Shown piece by piece: positions 17,105-26,992 of a DNA stretch of 64,000 nucleotides. Source of the DNA: Sutcliffiella deserti. GTDB lineage: Bacteria > Bacillota > Bacilli > Bacillales > Bacillaceae_I. The number at the start of each line of letters is the position of its first letter. The first letter of the stretch is position 1. The position numbers and the translations under genes were made by a program. The notes under the pieces were generated by a model. The model worked only from the letters and a program-made list of their open reading frames with translations, searched no databases and had not been told where the DNA came from. The stretch lies in the NCBI RefSeq assembly GCF_020037475.1, contig NZ_JAIQDB010000011.1, forward strand, positions 1-64,000, given 5' to 3'.

Positions 17105-17570
17105 CAGATACCCTTGCCAACTTGGATATGTAATCTCTTAATTGATCCGCTTGTTCTGCATCTAATGCCGGAATTTCATGCACAGTGGCTGCAGTTGAGA
17201 TAATTACTGTCGATAAAGAATAGCGTTGCAGAATAGGTCCTTGTTTTGTATCTACATGCTGAACTCGGACCATTGGGACTAGTGTGCGTTTTTTAATGAA
17301 TATCCCCCGTTGCAAGTCAATTTCATGTTCATGAACTTCAAATCTCCAACGCCTCCACTGTAAAACAGGTAAAAGAAAAACCGATACGAAAACAATAATA
17401 ATAAATAATATCACCGCTACAACAAAAGCCCATGGTGGTGTAGCGAAAAATCGTTGCAAAAACCAGAAAGCACCTAACAGAACCAAGTAGAATAGAGCAT
17501 TTAAGCTTGCTGATATTCTCCAAACGGAAAGTGCCTTTTTGTCAATACGTTGCTTAGGTTCTGGTCTCAC
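17091..17570 (-). CDS. ydbS: Membrane protein YdbS, bacterial PH domain
   Basis: A 159-residue protein with two N-terminal transmembrane segments followed by one bPH2 domain (MVRVQHVDTKQGPILQRYSLSTV). I chose the GTG at 17570, because AAGGAGG lies seven bases upstream and the result is exactly the length of B. subtilis YdbS; the longer ORF upstream would overlap uvsE. It overlaps ydbT by 14 bases. Confidence 0.9.
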   Translation of the reverse strand: MRPEPKQRIDKKALSVWRISASLNALFYLVLLGAFWFLQRFFATPPWAFVVAVILFIIIVFVSVFLLPVLQWRRWRFEVHEHEIDLQRGIFIKKRTLVPMVRVQHVDTKQGPILQRYSLSTVIISTAATVHEIPALDAEQADQLRDYISKLARVSDDDV

Positions 17571-17673
17571 TTTTCCCCCTCCTTCTCTCTCTATATATAC
17601 CAAACCTCTTCTCCCTAAATAAAGACGCTTACACTTTTCTAAGTATACTATGTAGCTTAAAAATATGGAAAAG

Positions 17674-18639
17674 TTAAGTAATTTTAAAAGATGCTCCATC
17701 TATTTGTTCAATTTCTTCGTAATGCTTCAGATCATCCATCAGGCGAAACAATGCTTCATCTTTCTTTTTTGCCTCAATCATACAATGAATTTCCTCGACA
17801 CTTCCCTTGATAGTCGATAGAAAATTAAAGAACATCTTTGGATCAATATAATCTGCATGTGCTCTGAAATTCTTTTCATCCCTTGGACTTGAGATGTGCA
17901 TTTTTACAGGCAAGGGAGAGAACTTCCAGGTATTGATAACCCTGTCCCAATCATCCTCCCATTCCTCCGTTTCAAAATGAGCTAAATGATGATGATAATC
18001 GAACACAAGCGGGACATTAAGCTTTTCACAAACATATAACGAATCACGTAGGTGAAATGTTGTGTCATCATTTTCTAAAATAATCATTTCTTGTAGCGTT
18101 TGCGGAACAAGAGCAAAATTGTGAATAAACTGTTCTAACGCTAACTCCCTGTCATCATACCCACCGCCAATATGTAACACACAACGGTGCGTCGGATCCA
18201 CCCCCATCCCTCGTAAAAGGGAACGATGCATACTAAGTGTTTTTATCGTTTGATTTAAAATTTCTGTCTTTTTTGAGTTCAATAATACAAAATGATCAGG
18301 GTGAAAATCCACTCTCATTGGGTTCTCTTTAATAAATTCATCAATTTCTTGCAAAATCCCTTTTAGTGGCCGCATAAATTTCCAATCCTTCAACTCTTCA
18401 TGGTTTGCCAGTGGAATTAACTTGGAACTAAACCGAAAAAATCGAATGTCATTTGCAACATTATGTCGGAGCAGACGCAAACAATTTTCTAAATTGGTTA
18501 CAGAGATACGTTCTAATTTCTCAATCGCTGCTTCTTTATCCTTAATTTTACTAAATTGAGCATATGTCATGGTTTTAGATGGTGAGGCATTAGTAAGTTG
18601 CATACTCATTGCCACATATCCAAGCTTTACTAGTGTCAT
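17674..18639 (-). CDS. uvsE: UV damage endonuclease UvsE
   Basis: A 321-residue UvdE/UvsE-type endonuclease with a TIM-barrel, metal-dependent active site. Recognisable segments include LRHNVANDIRFFRFSSKLIP, HPDHFVLLNS, LHIGGGYDDRE, ENDD and FDYHHH. It nicks 5' to UV photoproducts and abasic sites; in B. subtilis UvsE acts in spore photoproduct repair. It sits between cshA and ydbS, where B. subtilis has no such gene, so it is an insertion relative to that order. Confidence 0.93.
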   Translation of the reverse strand: MTLVKLGYVAMSMQLTNASPSKTMTYAQFSKIKDKEAAIEKLERISVTNLENCLRLLRHNVANDIRFFRFSSKLIPLANHEELKDWKFMRPLKGILQEIDEFIKENPMRVDFHPDHFVLLNSKKTEILNQTIKTLSMHRSLLRGMGVDPTHRCVLHIGGGYDDRELALEQFIHNFALVPQTLQEMIILENDDTTFHLRDSLYVCEKLNVPLVFDYHHHLAHFETEEWEDDWDRVINTWKFSPLPVKMHISSPRDEKNFRAHADYIDPKMFFNFLSTIKGSVEEIHCMIEAKKKDEALFRLMDDLKHYEEIEQIDGASFKIT

Positions 18640-18702
18640 CTTACAGACCTCCTTAATGTCTCAGTTGGAGGTAGTATGCCCATTTAAGAGAATAAGCTGA
18701 AT

Positions 18703-18736
18703 AAAAAAAAGCAAAAGAGAAATTATCCCTTTTGCT
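18703..18736 (-). terminator. Terminator of cshA
   Basis: An 11-bp stem with one G-U pair (18710-18720 with 18726-18736) and a 5-base loop is followed on the minus strand by eight T. It lies 14 bases after the cshA stop codon. Confidence 0.93.
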
Positions 18737-18749
18737 AGTGACAGTTAAA

Positions 18750-20252
18750 TTATACGCGTTCTTTACGAGAAGAACGTTTCATGCCTTGACGTTTAGCGCT
18801 AGACCCAGAACCTGATCCTGATCCTGAATTGCTAGGACGCTTCGACCAATTACCTTTACCTTGGCCGCCGCCTTGTTTCCCACGATTGCGGTCGCCTCCA
18901 CCACGGTTTCCACCGCGATCTCCTCTTCTGTTTCCAGCAGGAGCTTCGTCAGAAAGACGAATCGGTGTTTCGTCTGGCTCTTTTGTGAACAATTTTAAAG
19001 CTGCAGATACAAGAGTGATTGCATCATGGTCTTCAAGTAATTGTTCTGCTGCACTGCGGTAGAACCCAAGGTTTTCCGCTTCTACAGCCGATGTTAGTTT
19101 TTCCATGGACATTTTTTGTTGGCCTTCTAGCGCTTCATCTAGAGTTGGAGCCTTCATACGGTCCATTTTACGTTTTGTTACTTTTTCCACATGGTGTAGG
19201 TAACTTACTTCACGCGGGCTTACGAATGTAATCGCTAAACCACTTTTACCTGCACGACCTGTACGTCCAATACGGTGAACATAGCTTTCAGGATCCTGAG
19301 GAATATCAAAGTTATACACATGTGTTACTCCAGAGATATCTAATCCACGAGCAGCAACATCTGTTGCAACTAGAACTTCAATTGCACCCTCTTTGAACTT
19401 ACGAAGAACAGACATACGCTTCGCCTGAGAAAGATCACCATGGATTCCTTCTGCAGAATATCCACGTACATTCAGAGCATCAGATAATTCATCTACTCTT
19501 CTTTTTGTACGGCCAAAGATAATTGCAAGCTCAGGAGATTGAATATCCAAAAGACGCGTTAACGTATCGAATTTCTTTTTCTCTGGAACTTCTACATAAA
19601 ATTGTTGGATATTTGAAACTGTAACTTCTTTCGTTTTCACTTTTACACTAACAGGCTCGCTCATGAAACGCTCTGCAATCGCGCGAATTGGTGCCGGCAT
19701 TGTAGCAGAGAAAAGCAAGGTTTGTTTCTTTTCCGGAGTTTCAGCAAGGATTTTTTCAATATCCTCAATGAAGCCCATGTTTAACATTTCATCCGCTTCG
19801 TCAAGAACAACCGTATTTACACCTTGAAGACGTAAAGTCTTTCTGTTGATGTGGTCTAACAAACGACCAGGTGTTCCAACCACGATGTGAGGATTCTTTT
19901 TCAATGAACGAATTTGTCTGCTGATGTCTTGGCCACCGAAAACAGATAATACGCGTACACGTTTATGATAAGCAGCTCTGTAAATTTCTTCAGCAACTTG
20001 GATAGCTAATTCACGAGTTGGTGCGATAACAATCCCTTGAATTGAATCGTTTTTCACATCCACATTTTCTAGTAATGGTAACCCAAACGCAATAGTTTTT
20101 CCTGTTCCCGTTTGTGCTTGACCAATTACATCTTTACCTTCTAATGCAACAGGAATCGTTTCCGATTGGATTGGGGTAGCTTCTTCAAACCCCATTCTGT
20201 TGATTGACTGCATAATCTCATCTGATAAACCTAAATCTTTAAAAAACGCCAA
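18750..20252 (-). CDS. cshA: DEAD-box ATP-dependent RNA helicase CshA
   Basis: A 500-residue DEAD-box helicase with the Q motif (PIQSETIP), Walker [16 protein letters not shown] and [10 protein letters not shown] in order. A C-terminal extension from about 440 is rich in Gly, Arg, Asn and Ser. CshA associates with the RNA degradosome and ribosome assembly in Firmicutes. The start is TTG at 20252 with AAGGAG about ten bases upstream. It has a long leader with a hairpin, suggesting post-transcriptional control. Confidence 0.95.
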   Translation of the reverse strand: MAFFKDLGLSDEIMQSINRMGFEEATPIQSETIPVALEGKDVIGQAQTGTGKTIAFGLPLLENVDVKNDSIQGIVIAPTRELAIQVAEEIYRAAYHKRVRVLSVFGGQDISRQIRSLKKNPHIVVGTPGRLLDHINRKTLRLQGVNTVVLDEADEMLNMGFIEDIEKILAETPEKKQTLLFSATMPAPIRAIAERFMSEPVSVKVKTKEVTVSNIQQFYVEVPEKKKFDTLTRLLDIQSPELAIIFGRTKRRVDELSDALNVRGYSAEGIHGDLSQAKRMSVLRKFKEGAIEVLVATDVAARGLDISGVTHVYNFDIPQDPESYVHRIGRTGRAGKSGLAITFVSPREVSYLHHVEKVTKRKMDRMKAPTLDEALEGQQKMSMEKLTSAVEAENLGFYRSAAEQLLEDHDAITLVSAALKLFTKEPDETPIRLSDEAPAGNRRGDRGGNRGGGDRNRGKQGGGQGKGNWSKRPSNSGSGSGSGSSAKRQGMKRSSRKERV

Positions 20253-20287
20253 ATTATTCCTACTCCTTTATCTATACAAATTAATAA

Positions 20288-20317
20288 ATTAGGCACGCGT
20301 CAAAGCGCTTGCCTAAT
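20288..20317 (-). promoter_or_regulatory. Hairpin in the cshA 5' leader
   Basis: An 8-bp stem (ATTAGGCA at 20288-20295 with TGCCTAAT at 20310-20317) and an inner GCG/CGC pairing lie about 30-60 bases into the predicted cshA transcript. The sequence after it on the minus strand is only moderately T-rich, so it may be an attenuator, a protein-binding site or an mRNA-stability element. Confidence 0.4.
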
Positions 20318-20353
20318 CCTTATAAGTAGACATTATTAAACACATTAACTGTT

Positions 20354-20382
20354 ATCATAACACTTTTGCTAGTAAATAGCAA
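20354..20382 (-). promoter_or_regulatory. Putative SigA promoter of cshA
   Basis: On the minus strand TTGCTA (20377-20382) is followed after 17 bases by TATGAT (20354-20359). It would give a leader of about 95 bases before the TTG start codon. Confidence 0.55.
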
Positions 20383-20960
20383 TAATCGTTAATGTCAACT
20401 TATAGGAGGGTGCCTTTTTTTCGTTCTCTTTCCAAAAGAACGTGTAACATACTAATACAAATTATTTTTGCTTACTACTAAGCATACGGTCCTTTTTTTC
20501 CTTTCTCAAGCATTTTGATCATTTTTTTTAGGCCTTGTTAAAGATCGCTGGTATTTACACTCTTCTTTAACAGCGCATTTCATGAAACTCAATATAGTAG
20601 TGATTATAGGAAGGCAAAATGCCCTCGCAGTTTTTTCTTCTGGGTGCTCTTGTTGTATAGTGTGCCTAAAGCTTGCTGTTCCCACAGGTTTTGGTCCGTG
20701 TAGTACTACTTTTCTCTTTTGTTTCCTTTTGTATTCCTTTAGTCTGTCTTAACTTTTATTTTACTTCCGGGACGAAAGCATTTCTATGACAAGTTTTATT
20801 GATGGATTTTTGTGCTACCCCATCAAAATCCTGTTTTTCTCTAAAACCTACTATATTAGGGGTTAAAATCCATTATTGATTTTTGAGGTTTATTGCAACA
20901 ACTCTTATGACATAGTCTTATTAGCAGTGCTTCTAAACCTGCCCCCCTTTCTTTTAACTT
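20383..20960. other. Intergenic region between cshA and murF, no gene seen
   Basis: About 580 AT-rich bases with no ORF having a ribosome binding site. An inverted pair TGTTAAAG/CTTTAACA around 20537-20573, preceded by AGGCC, resembles the outer ends of the GC-rich repeat at 20961-21143 and may be a decayed copy. Confidence 0.6.
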
Positions 20961-21143
20961 GGCTGTGTTAAACGCCGCTGTTGATTTCCGCAAAAGACTA
21001 CGCGTTCCACGGGGCGGTGCTGGAGCCTCCTCGGCTGTGCCTGCGGGGTCTCCAGCCTACCGCGGCCGGACGTGGAGTCTCCGCCTTTTGCTCCAATCAT
21101 CGCTAGAATAGCGTAATTATCAACACTCAACTTTAACAGAGCC
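20961..21143. repeat. GC-rich hairpin repeat element, copy 1
   Basis: A 183-bp element with outer inverted ends GGCTGTGTTAAA / TTTAACAGAGCC. An inner stem pairs GCAAAAG with CTTTTGC, and a GC-rich core contains GAGCCTCCTCGGCTGTGCC and GCGGGGTCTCCAG. It abuts the murF stop codon. Core and inner stem recur at 31847, 35198, 35433, 35657 and 48241, with relics at 26812 and 58811. Confidence 0.85.
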
Positions 21144-21144
21144 T

Positions 21145-22509
21145 TTAACTTAATCCTTGAACAACCTGTTCAAGTTTCATCCCGCGGGAACCTTTTACGA
21201 TGAGGACATCATCTTTCTTAATGATACCAAGTAGATCTTTCACTAATTCTTCCTTATCCATATAGGATTTCACGTTTGATGAATCAAGAATTTCTTTAGC
21301 ACCCTTAGCTATATCTTTCCCTAATTTTCCGTATGTGAAAACATAGTCAATCCCTTTATTTTGAATATATTTTCCGACATCATGATGAAATACCCTTTCC
21401 TGGTCGCCAAGTTCTAACATATCACCAAGCACCGCTATTTTTTTCCCATAACCTGTTAATCCACTTAGTAAATCGATTGCTGCTCGCATGGATGTCGGAC
21501 TAGCATTGTAGGCATCATTAATAATTGTCCACCCTCCAGCAGCTTCCACCACTTCATTTCTCATCGCCGTAATGCTTACCTTTTCCAAGCCTTTTTTTCT
21601 GTTTTCCTCATTCACTCCAAGTAACTCTCCGACCACAATGGATGCTAAGGCATTTGTTACATTATGTGCACCAAGAACGGGAATCGTGTATACCGTTTCT
21701 TCTATTAAAAATTGTGTTCCTGTTCCTTTTAAATTTACTTCTTTCGCTACATAATCATTATCGGTGTTTAATCCAAAAGTAATGACCTCACATGCTATAT
21801 CTTTGAGGTTGTTCAAAAGCAGCGGTTCATCTCCATTGATAATCAACTTTCCTCCGGTCTTTAACCCGGCTGCAATTTCCAGTTTTGCTTCTGCAATCCC
21901 TTGTCTTGAACCCAGTTCCTGCAAATGCGATTCTCCTATGTTGGTAATAATCGCTGCATCCGGTTTTGCTATATGGGATAACAATTCAATTTCTCCTCTT
22001 CCACTCATCCCCATCTCCAGAACAGCCACTTCCGTATCTTCAGTCATCGAAAGGATGGTTAATGGCAGACCAATATGGTTGTTATAATTCCCCGCTGTTT
22101 TATGTACCTTGAACGTAGTTTCCAAAAGAGAGGTCATCATATCTTTGGTTGTTGTCTTGCCGTTGCTCCCTGTTATTCCTATTACCTTCATTCCGATTTC
22201 CATACGATAGCTGCTTGCTAAATCTTGAAGTGCTTCCAACGTATCATCTACAAAAACCAGCGCTACATCAGATGGTGGTTCCGGCTGATCCTTTTGCCAT
22301 AGTGAAGCAACTGCGCCTTTTTCCAAAACTGCCTGTCTAACAAATTGATGGCCGTTAAAGTTCTCACCTACTATTGGAATATAAAGCTTTCCCTTCATAT
22401 CTTCCCTTGTGTCTCGGGAAACACCTTCCACCATCAAATCATTATACGTGGGCAATATACTTTCTCCTTTTGCCATCTCTTGTATCTCTTTTAACGTTCT
22501 TCTAATCAT
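21145..22509 (-). CDS. murF: UDP-MurNAc-tripeptide--D-alanyl-D-alanine ligase
   Basis: A 454-residue Mur ligase adding D-Ala-D-Ala to the UDP-MurNAc tripeptide in the cytoplasm. The ATP-binding loop is GITGSNGKTTTKDM at about residues 109-122, with the central-domain motif NYNNHIGLPLTIL and the C-terminal NDAYNASPTSM. It lies downstream of ddl, which makes its D-Ala-D-Ala substrate, separated by about 240 bases that contain a repeat. Confidence 0.97.
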   Translation of the reverse strand: MIRRTLKEIQEMAKGESILPTYNDLMVEGVSRDTREDMKGKLYIPIVGENFNGHQFVRQAVLEKGAVASLWQKDQPEPPSDVALVFVDDTLEALQDLASSYRMEIGMKVIGITGSNGKTTTKDMMTSLLETTFKVHKTAGNYNNHIGLPLTILSMTEDTEVAVLEMGMSGRGEIELLSHIAKPDAAIITNIGESHLQELGSRQGIAEAKLEIAAGLKTGGKLIINGDEPLLLNNLKDIACEVITFGLNTDNDYVAKEVNLKGTGTQFLIEETVYTIPVLGAHNVTNALASIVVGELLGVNEENRKKGLEKVSITAMRNEVVEAAGGWTIINDAYNASPTSMRAAIDLLSGLTGYGKKIAVLGDMLELGDQERVFHHDVGKYIQNKGIDYVFTYGKLGKDIAKGAKEILDSSNVKSYMDKEELVKDLLGIIKKDDVLIVKGSRGMKLEQVVQGLS

Positions 22510-22554
22510 TACTATCCACTCTCCTAGATCTTATTGGCCTACTTTTCCAAAGAG

Positions 22555-22602
22555 AAGGGGCTGACATTCCCGGTGTTAGCTCCCTGAAATGTCATCCCCT
22601 GT
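22555..22602 (-). terminator. Possible terminator hairpin after ddl
   Basis: GGGGCTGACATT (from 22558) and AATGTCATCCCC (to 22599) form a stem of about 12 bp with one mismatch. On the minus strand it is followed by CCTTCTCTTTGG, a poor T-tract, so termination would be partial and murF may still be read from ddl. Confidence 0.4.
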
Positions 22603-22613
22603 CTGTTCTTCAA

Positions 22614-22749
22614 AGCTATTTTCACATTGATTGCTACTCGAATAAGTTGTCCCCTCTACCAATCGTTGCTGGCGTTCATTTTTTGTTGAAATTTAAAACT
22701 AATCTTAGTTTTGTGTAGATAGGGCAGTAACAATCCTATATGAAGAGCT
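22614..22749. repeat. GGCT..GATTGTTGC repeat element, degenerate copy
   Basis: The ends AGCTATTTTCACATTGATTG and AACAATCCTATATGAAGAGC are imperfect inverted repeats related to the better copies at 44593-44732 and 58308-58377. It lies between ddl and murF. Confidence 0.55.
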
Positions 22750-22751
22750 TT

Positions 22752-23822
22752 TTAGAAAGTATGTTTGATTTTTTGTTTGTCGGTATGTCGTTCTTTTGCA
22801 TATTGTACAAGTTTCTCGATTAATTCTGGATAGGATACCCCTGTGTGCTTCCATAAAAGCGGAAACATACTGTATGGGGTAAAACCAGGCATGGTATTGA
22901 CTTCATTGATGTATATCTTTCCTTCTTTTGTTAAGAAAAAATCTGCACGTACCAAACCTGAACTATCAATTGCCTTAAATGCTGTTATTGCCATCTCTTT
23001 TACTTGTTCATCTATATTTGCCTCTATTTCGGCAGGTATCATCATAGCCGTATCGCCGTCTTCGTATTTCGCTTTATAGTCATAGAACTCTTTCTTAGGA
23101 GCAATTTCACCAAGTACGGAGCATTCTGGATGATCATTGCCTAGTACACCTACTTCAATTTCCCTTGCACCTTCAAGCCCTTGCTCTACAATGATTTTAC
23201 GATCAAATTCGAAAGCTTCACGGAACGCATTCCCTAGCTCTTCACGATTCTTCGCCTTGCTGATCCCTACACTTGATCCTAGATTAGCTGGCTTCACAAA
23301 ACAAGGGAAACCGAGTTCAGTTTCCACCTTATCGTAAGCAGCTTCTGTACTTTTCTCCCATTCAGAACGCAGAAAATGCACATAACCTACTTGTGGAAGG
23401 CCTGCTTGTGCGAAAAGGTTTTTCATAATCACCTTATCCATGCCTGCTGATGATGCCAACACACCATTTCCTACATACGGAAGATTTAAGAGCTCCAGCA
23501 TCCCTTGCACGGTGCCATCTTCTCCATTCGGCCCATGTAAAAGAGGAAATACGACAGTCTCCTGTTGTCCTGCATCTTCTACAGAAGGTAAAGCAAATGG
23601 GGCAGTAGTAGTTCCACCGTCTTCTAATTTTAATTGCTGCACATTTTCCGCAGGCCCTTCAAGCATGGTACCACTTCTCCAAGCACCTTCTTCAGTTATG
23701 TATATCGGATAAACATCAAATTTCCCCATATCAAGTGCATTAGATACTGCTAATGCAGTTTGCAATGAGACTTGATGTTCCGCTGATTTTCCACCATATA
23801 ATAAATGTAATTTTGTTTTCAT
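22752..23822 (-). CDS. ddl: D-alanine--D-alanine ligase
   Basis: A 356-residue ATP-grasp ligase making D-Ala-D-Ala for peptidoglycan. N-terminal [16 protein letters not shown], central [12 protein letters not shown] and C-terminal [21 protein letters not shown] are diagnostic. I chose the ATG at 23822, eight codons inside the ORF, because AGGGGGAG lies just upstream and the product then begins [11 protein letters not shown] as in other Ddl proteins. Followed by murF in the same direction. Confidence 0.97.
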   Translation of the reverse strand: MKTKLHLLYGGKSAEHQVSLQTALAVSNALDMGKFDVYPIYITEEGAWRSGTMLEGPAENVQQLKLEDGGTTTAPFALPSVEDAGQQETVVFPLLHGPNGEDGTVQGMLELLNLPYVGNGVLASSAGMDKVIMKNLFAQAGLPQVGYVHFLRSEWEKSTEAAYDKVETELGFPCFVKPANLGSSVGISKAKNREELGNAFREAFEFDRKIIVEQGLEGAREIEVGVLGNDHPECSVLGEIAPKKEFYDYKAKYEDGDTAMMIPAEIEANIDEQVKEMAITAFKAIDSSGLVRADFFLTKEGKIYINEVNTMPGFTPYSMFPLLWKHTGVSYPELIEKLVQYAKERHTDKQKIKHTF

Positions 23823-24079
23823 GTTGCTCCCCCTTACAAGAGTCATTCAATATATTTACTAGTTGTTTTGTATTTCATATAGGCTATATTATAGCACTTC
23901 CTTATCATAATTCGATAGCAGAACTCCTTTATACGTACGTTAGATTACAAATTCTTTTCTTAAATATATGAATATCATTCCACTAGCATGTTAAAGACAA
24001 ACCTATTTTGAAAGAGAAGATTCGACAAAAAACTTCCCTGGGAAATAAATTTGGTAGATTTCGTCGATATTTCACCTAT

Positions 24080-24106
24080 AAAAAAAGAGAGCTATGAATC
24101 GCTCCC
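24080..24106 (-). terminator. Terminator of the beta-propeller gene
   Basis: A 6-bp stem (24087-24092 with 24101-24106) is followed on the minus strand by TTTTTTTATAGG. It begins immediately at the stop codon. Confidence 0.75.
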
Positions 24107-26277
24107 TACCACGTGATTTTTGTTGCAGTAATCTTTTTGGGTGAAACTGCATAAAGATGATCATTTATTTGAACTACCCGCTGAATCATATTCTCCCAAT
24201 CCTCATAGGGTGTATTTTCTTTTTGATGGGTCATGGAAGTATGCAATGTAAAGCCCTTCTCTGGATCAATTCCATATACAAGGGCGCCTTCAAACTCAAA
24301 GCGGTAATCGTGCTTATCTTTTTCCTGATAGACGGTAATTGGAAACGCAAAGATATCTTTCTCTTTATTAAACAGGAGTGCCTTATGATCATAATTTAGC
24401 GGTGAATGGGTAGCTTGCCCCCCAATAATTTCCGTATGCTTTTCAAGCGGATTAGCAGGATCACTGACATCAAATAAAGATATTTTCACCCCATTGGTTA
24501 CAACCCTTGTTCCAAACTGATCTTTTTCTATCTTGGTGTCCTGACCAAACCCAATCAAATAGTTCTCATCATATGGATGTAAATAGCTACTGAACCCTGG
24601 TATTTTTAGTTCTCCTAACACCTTAGGATCTTCGGGATTGCTTAGATCAAAGACAAAGAGCGGATCAACTTCCTTAAAAGTAACCACATAGGCCTTTTCT
24701 TGCATAAAGCGAACAGAATAGATTCTTTCTCCTCGTGCGAGATCTTCCACACTGCCAATTAAATTTAATTGTTCATCCATTATAAATAGGTTATTTCGAG
24801 AAGGCGAGGTTTCATCCCACGCGTGCCCATCTGTAGCAGCGACACGGAAATAACCGTTATATTCATCCATCGAAAACTGGTTTAGCAGATAACCAGGAAT
24901 CGATCCTGTGCTGTTATATTCTACCTGCAGTCCATCCACTGAGAACTTATAAAGATCCGTAGTTTGATTGAAAGGCGCATTTCGACCACCGCTTTGGGAA
25001 TAGGTCGGAACTGCCACGTAGAGATTCTCTTTGGACATGTAGATTTGCTGTCCACTGCCAAGGTAGGTCAAAATCGTTGCCTCTTCTTCGGGACTCTTTA
25101 GATCAAAGGATGCAATAGTCATGAAATTTTCTTCGGATGAGTCAGGAAAATAACGGATATCCGAGTAATCCATACGCTTCATATCCTCTATTGAAGCGAT
25201 TTCCTCCTCCGCATCCCCAAATGTCTCTGCCATTCGAGGGCGAACATCCACTTCCGGATTCTCCTGCAGCATCCAAAAGTTAGGATAATGGTTGGAAATA
25301 ATATAAACATGCCCCTCTATTTTTCGGCTCGAAATATAATTACCCTCTAAGGTAAGAGTTTTTACAATGGTGGGATCACTACGGTCGGAAATATTGTAAA
25401 CCATCACTCTCGTTGACTCATTCATTGGCAATATCCTGTCGCTTTCTTCCTCTTTATAATGAGAACCATAAGAATGATCCCAATAATGACCTATCAATAC
25501 GAGTTGGTCTCCATCAACGAACATCTGAAAAGGGGAAAAATCCTGGTAGCGAATTTCAGATACAGTTTCCATCTCATCCGATGGAACAGCCTTTGTAATC
25601 TTCAACTTTTGGTCAACTGCTTGAAATATATATTCACCATCAGTTTTCACAATATCTGCTTCGTCGACACCTTGAACCTGAACATTGGTCTCGGAAAAAC
25701 TCGAGCTATCACCGTTGCTTGCATTTTCAGCTGCCGCGAAGCTTCCTGAATCGCTGTCGTCCGAAGATGTAGACTCATCCGAGCTGAAGAACCCTCTCCC
25801 CCCCATTTCCTTCTCTTCTCTCTCAAGTCGAGACTTGAATACACTGTTCAGCTCTTTTTTTGAACCAAACGTTGGGAGTTCATCTTTAGTCAAAAAGGAA
25901 ATAGTTTCACCTTCCTTTAGAAGTTCTCCATCTACCGATTCAATATTAGAAGCGATATGGAGATCAAATGGTCCTTCCTCGGAAATGTACCCGTTCTTTG
26001 GAGGAACAACCGTGACGGTTCCCACGGCAAAGGCTAAGGAAACATCTACTCTTTTTCCATCCTTATTTGTTACATAAATAGTTTCTTCCGTAACACTCTC
26101 CTCTTTAAATTCTCTTGAAAAGGAAAGTATCCATTTTTTATTGGCTAGTACCGTGGCAGTTTTCGAGGTATCAACCGTGCTGTTCACGATAAAAGGATCT
26201 TGTTTCAAATAGATGATTCCACATACTGTTGCTAAGCTTGCTATTAATAGAAAAAAGATAATTGCTCGCTGCTTCAT
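24106..26277 (-). CDS. Secreted/anchored beta-propeller domain protein
   Basis: A 723-residue protein with an N-terminal hydrophobic signal or anchor (about 5-24), a bacterial Ig-like region, a Ser/Asp/Glu-rich linker (about 165-195), then a long C-terminal beta-propeller of the type distantly related to WD40 repeats (starting near VQVQGVDEADIVKTDGEYIF). The DEADIVKTDG motif marks this family. It is probably extracellular. No function is established. AAAGGAGG precedes the ATG. It is monocistronic, with its own terminator. Confidence 0.85.
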   Translation of the reverse strand: MKQRAIIFFLLIASLATVCGIIYLKQDPFIVNSTVDTSKTATVLANKKWILSFSREFKEESVTEETIYVTNKDGKRVDVSLAFAVGTVTVVPPKNGYISEEGPFDLHIASNIESVDGELLKEGETISFLTKDELPTFGSKKELNSVFKSRLEREEKEMGGRGFFSSDESTSSDDSDSGSFAAAENASNGDSSSFSETNVQVQGVDEADIVKTDGEYIFQAVDQKLKITKAVPSDEMETVSEIRYQDFSPFQMFVDGDQLVLIGHYWDHSYGSHYKEEESDRILPMNESTRVMVYNISDRSDPTIVKTLTLEGNYISSRKIEGHVYIISNHYPNFWMLQENPEVDVRPRMAETFGDAEEEIASIEDMKRMDYSDIRYFPDSSEENFMTIASFDLKSPEEEATILTYLGSGQQIYMSKENLYVAVPTYSQSGGRNAPFNQTTDLYKFSVDGLQVEYNSTGSIPGYLLNQFSMDEYNGYFRVAATDGHAWDETSPSRNNLFIMDEQLNLIGSVEDLARGERIYSVRFMQEKAYVVTFKEVDPLFVFDLSNPEDPKVLGELKIPGFSSYLHPYDENYLIGFGQDTKIEKDQFGTRVVTNGVKISLFDVSDPANPLEKHTEIIGGQATHSPLNYDHKALLFNKEKDIFAFPITVYQEKDKHDYRFEFEGALVYGIDPEKGFTLHTSMTHQKENTPYEDWENMIQRVVQINDHLYAVSPKKITATKITW

Positions 26278-26607
26278 ACTCCGCCTCCTTTAAACCGTTA
26301 GACGAGGATATTTGTAAAAAGTTGCAATGTTTTATGGAATATTATTCTTTTTTATAGGAGAGGGAGGGGACAACCTGAAACGGAAAGAACACGACCAACT
26401 ATTTCGCGGTAGCCAATCATGTGAGACTCTTTTCGGTAGTAGGGTTAGTAAGGGTTAGTAAATAAAACGGTAATTTCGCTTTTCACAGACCTATACAAGT
26501 GAAATAATGATACCTTTTCACTTAAATACCGAAAATGAGGGCAGCATTAAGTGGTTATGAAACTAATTTTAATGGGTTAATACAATCTGTGTTATGGCAT
26601 TTGTGGG
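26278..26607. other. Intergenic region upstream of the beta-propeller gene
   Basis: About 330 bases without a gene. It should contain the promoter of the beta-propeller gene. A short direct repeat GGGTTAGTAA occurs twice near 26443-26462. Nothing else was recognised. Confidence 0.5.
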
Positions 26608-26735
26608 AATTCGCACGGAAACTCATTTTTATGTAACACTTCGGGTGATTTGCGCACGGAAGCTCTATTTTGTGCACCACTTCTCGAGATTTGCGCACGC
26701 AAGTCATGATTTGCGCACGAAAGACTCTCAGCGTT
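26608..26735. repeat. TTTGCGCACGGAA short direct repeats
   Basis: Four units with the core (G)ATTTGCGCACGxAA begin near 26608, 26648, 26688 and 26708, the first three about 40 bases apart. TTTTGTGCACCACTTC, itself a partial inverted version of the core, lies between them. Confidence 0.75.
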
Positions 26736-26811
26736 TATCAGAAATCCCCAAGTACCCTCTATGAATTTAATCCCTGGCTAGTCACGTTACCAAGTAAAGT
26801 GGTCCAGCCTA

Positions 26812-26900
26812 TGGATTGGAGTGGCAGAAGCTAGAATACTGCGGGCTGCCGCACACCTACGAAATGCGCACCTAAAACAGGCAACAGAGAGTTAAACCAG
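26812..26900. repeat. Decayed copy of the GC-rich hairpin repeat
   Basis: GGATTGGAGTGGCAG and ACTGCGGGCTGC match the copies near 35470 and 35700, but the core GGGAGACCCC...GAGGAGGCTCCCGC is largely lost. Orientation is the same as in those copies. Confidence 0.55.
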
Positions 26901-26931
26901 CCCCCCCTTAGATATCCCCTTGAAAATCCAC

Positions 26932-26958
26932 AAAAAAAAGCTGCGTTTTCTTCGCAGC
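26932..26958 (-). terminator. Terminator of the siroheme-reductase-like gene
   Basis: GCTGCG/CGCAGC stem (26940-26945 with 26953-26958) with a 7-base loop, followed on the minus strand by eight T. It lies 34 bases after the stop codon. Confidence 0.88.
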
Positions 26959-26992
26959 CTCAGCTTTGAAAACGCAACTCTTCCTACCTATC

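Noticed and set aside
20401..20960. A possible small gene or RNA in the long cshA-murF spacer
   Set aside because: No ORF with a start and ribosome binding site, and no extended conserved fold that I could recognise; only a weak inverted pair near 20537-20573.
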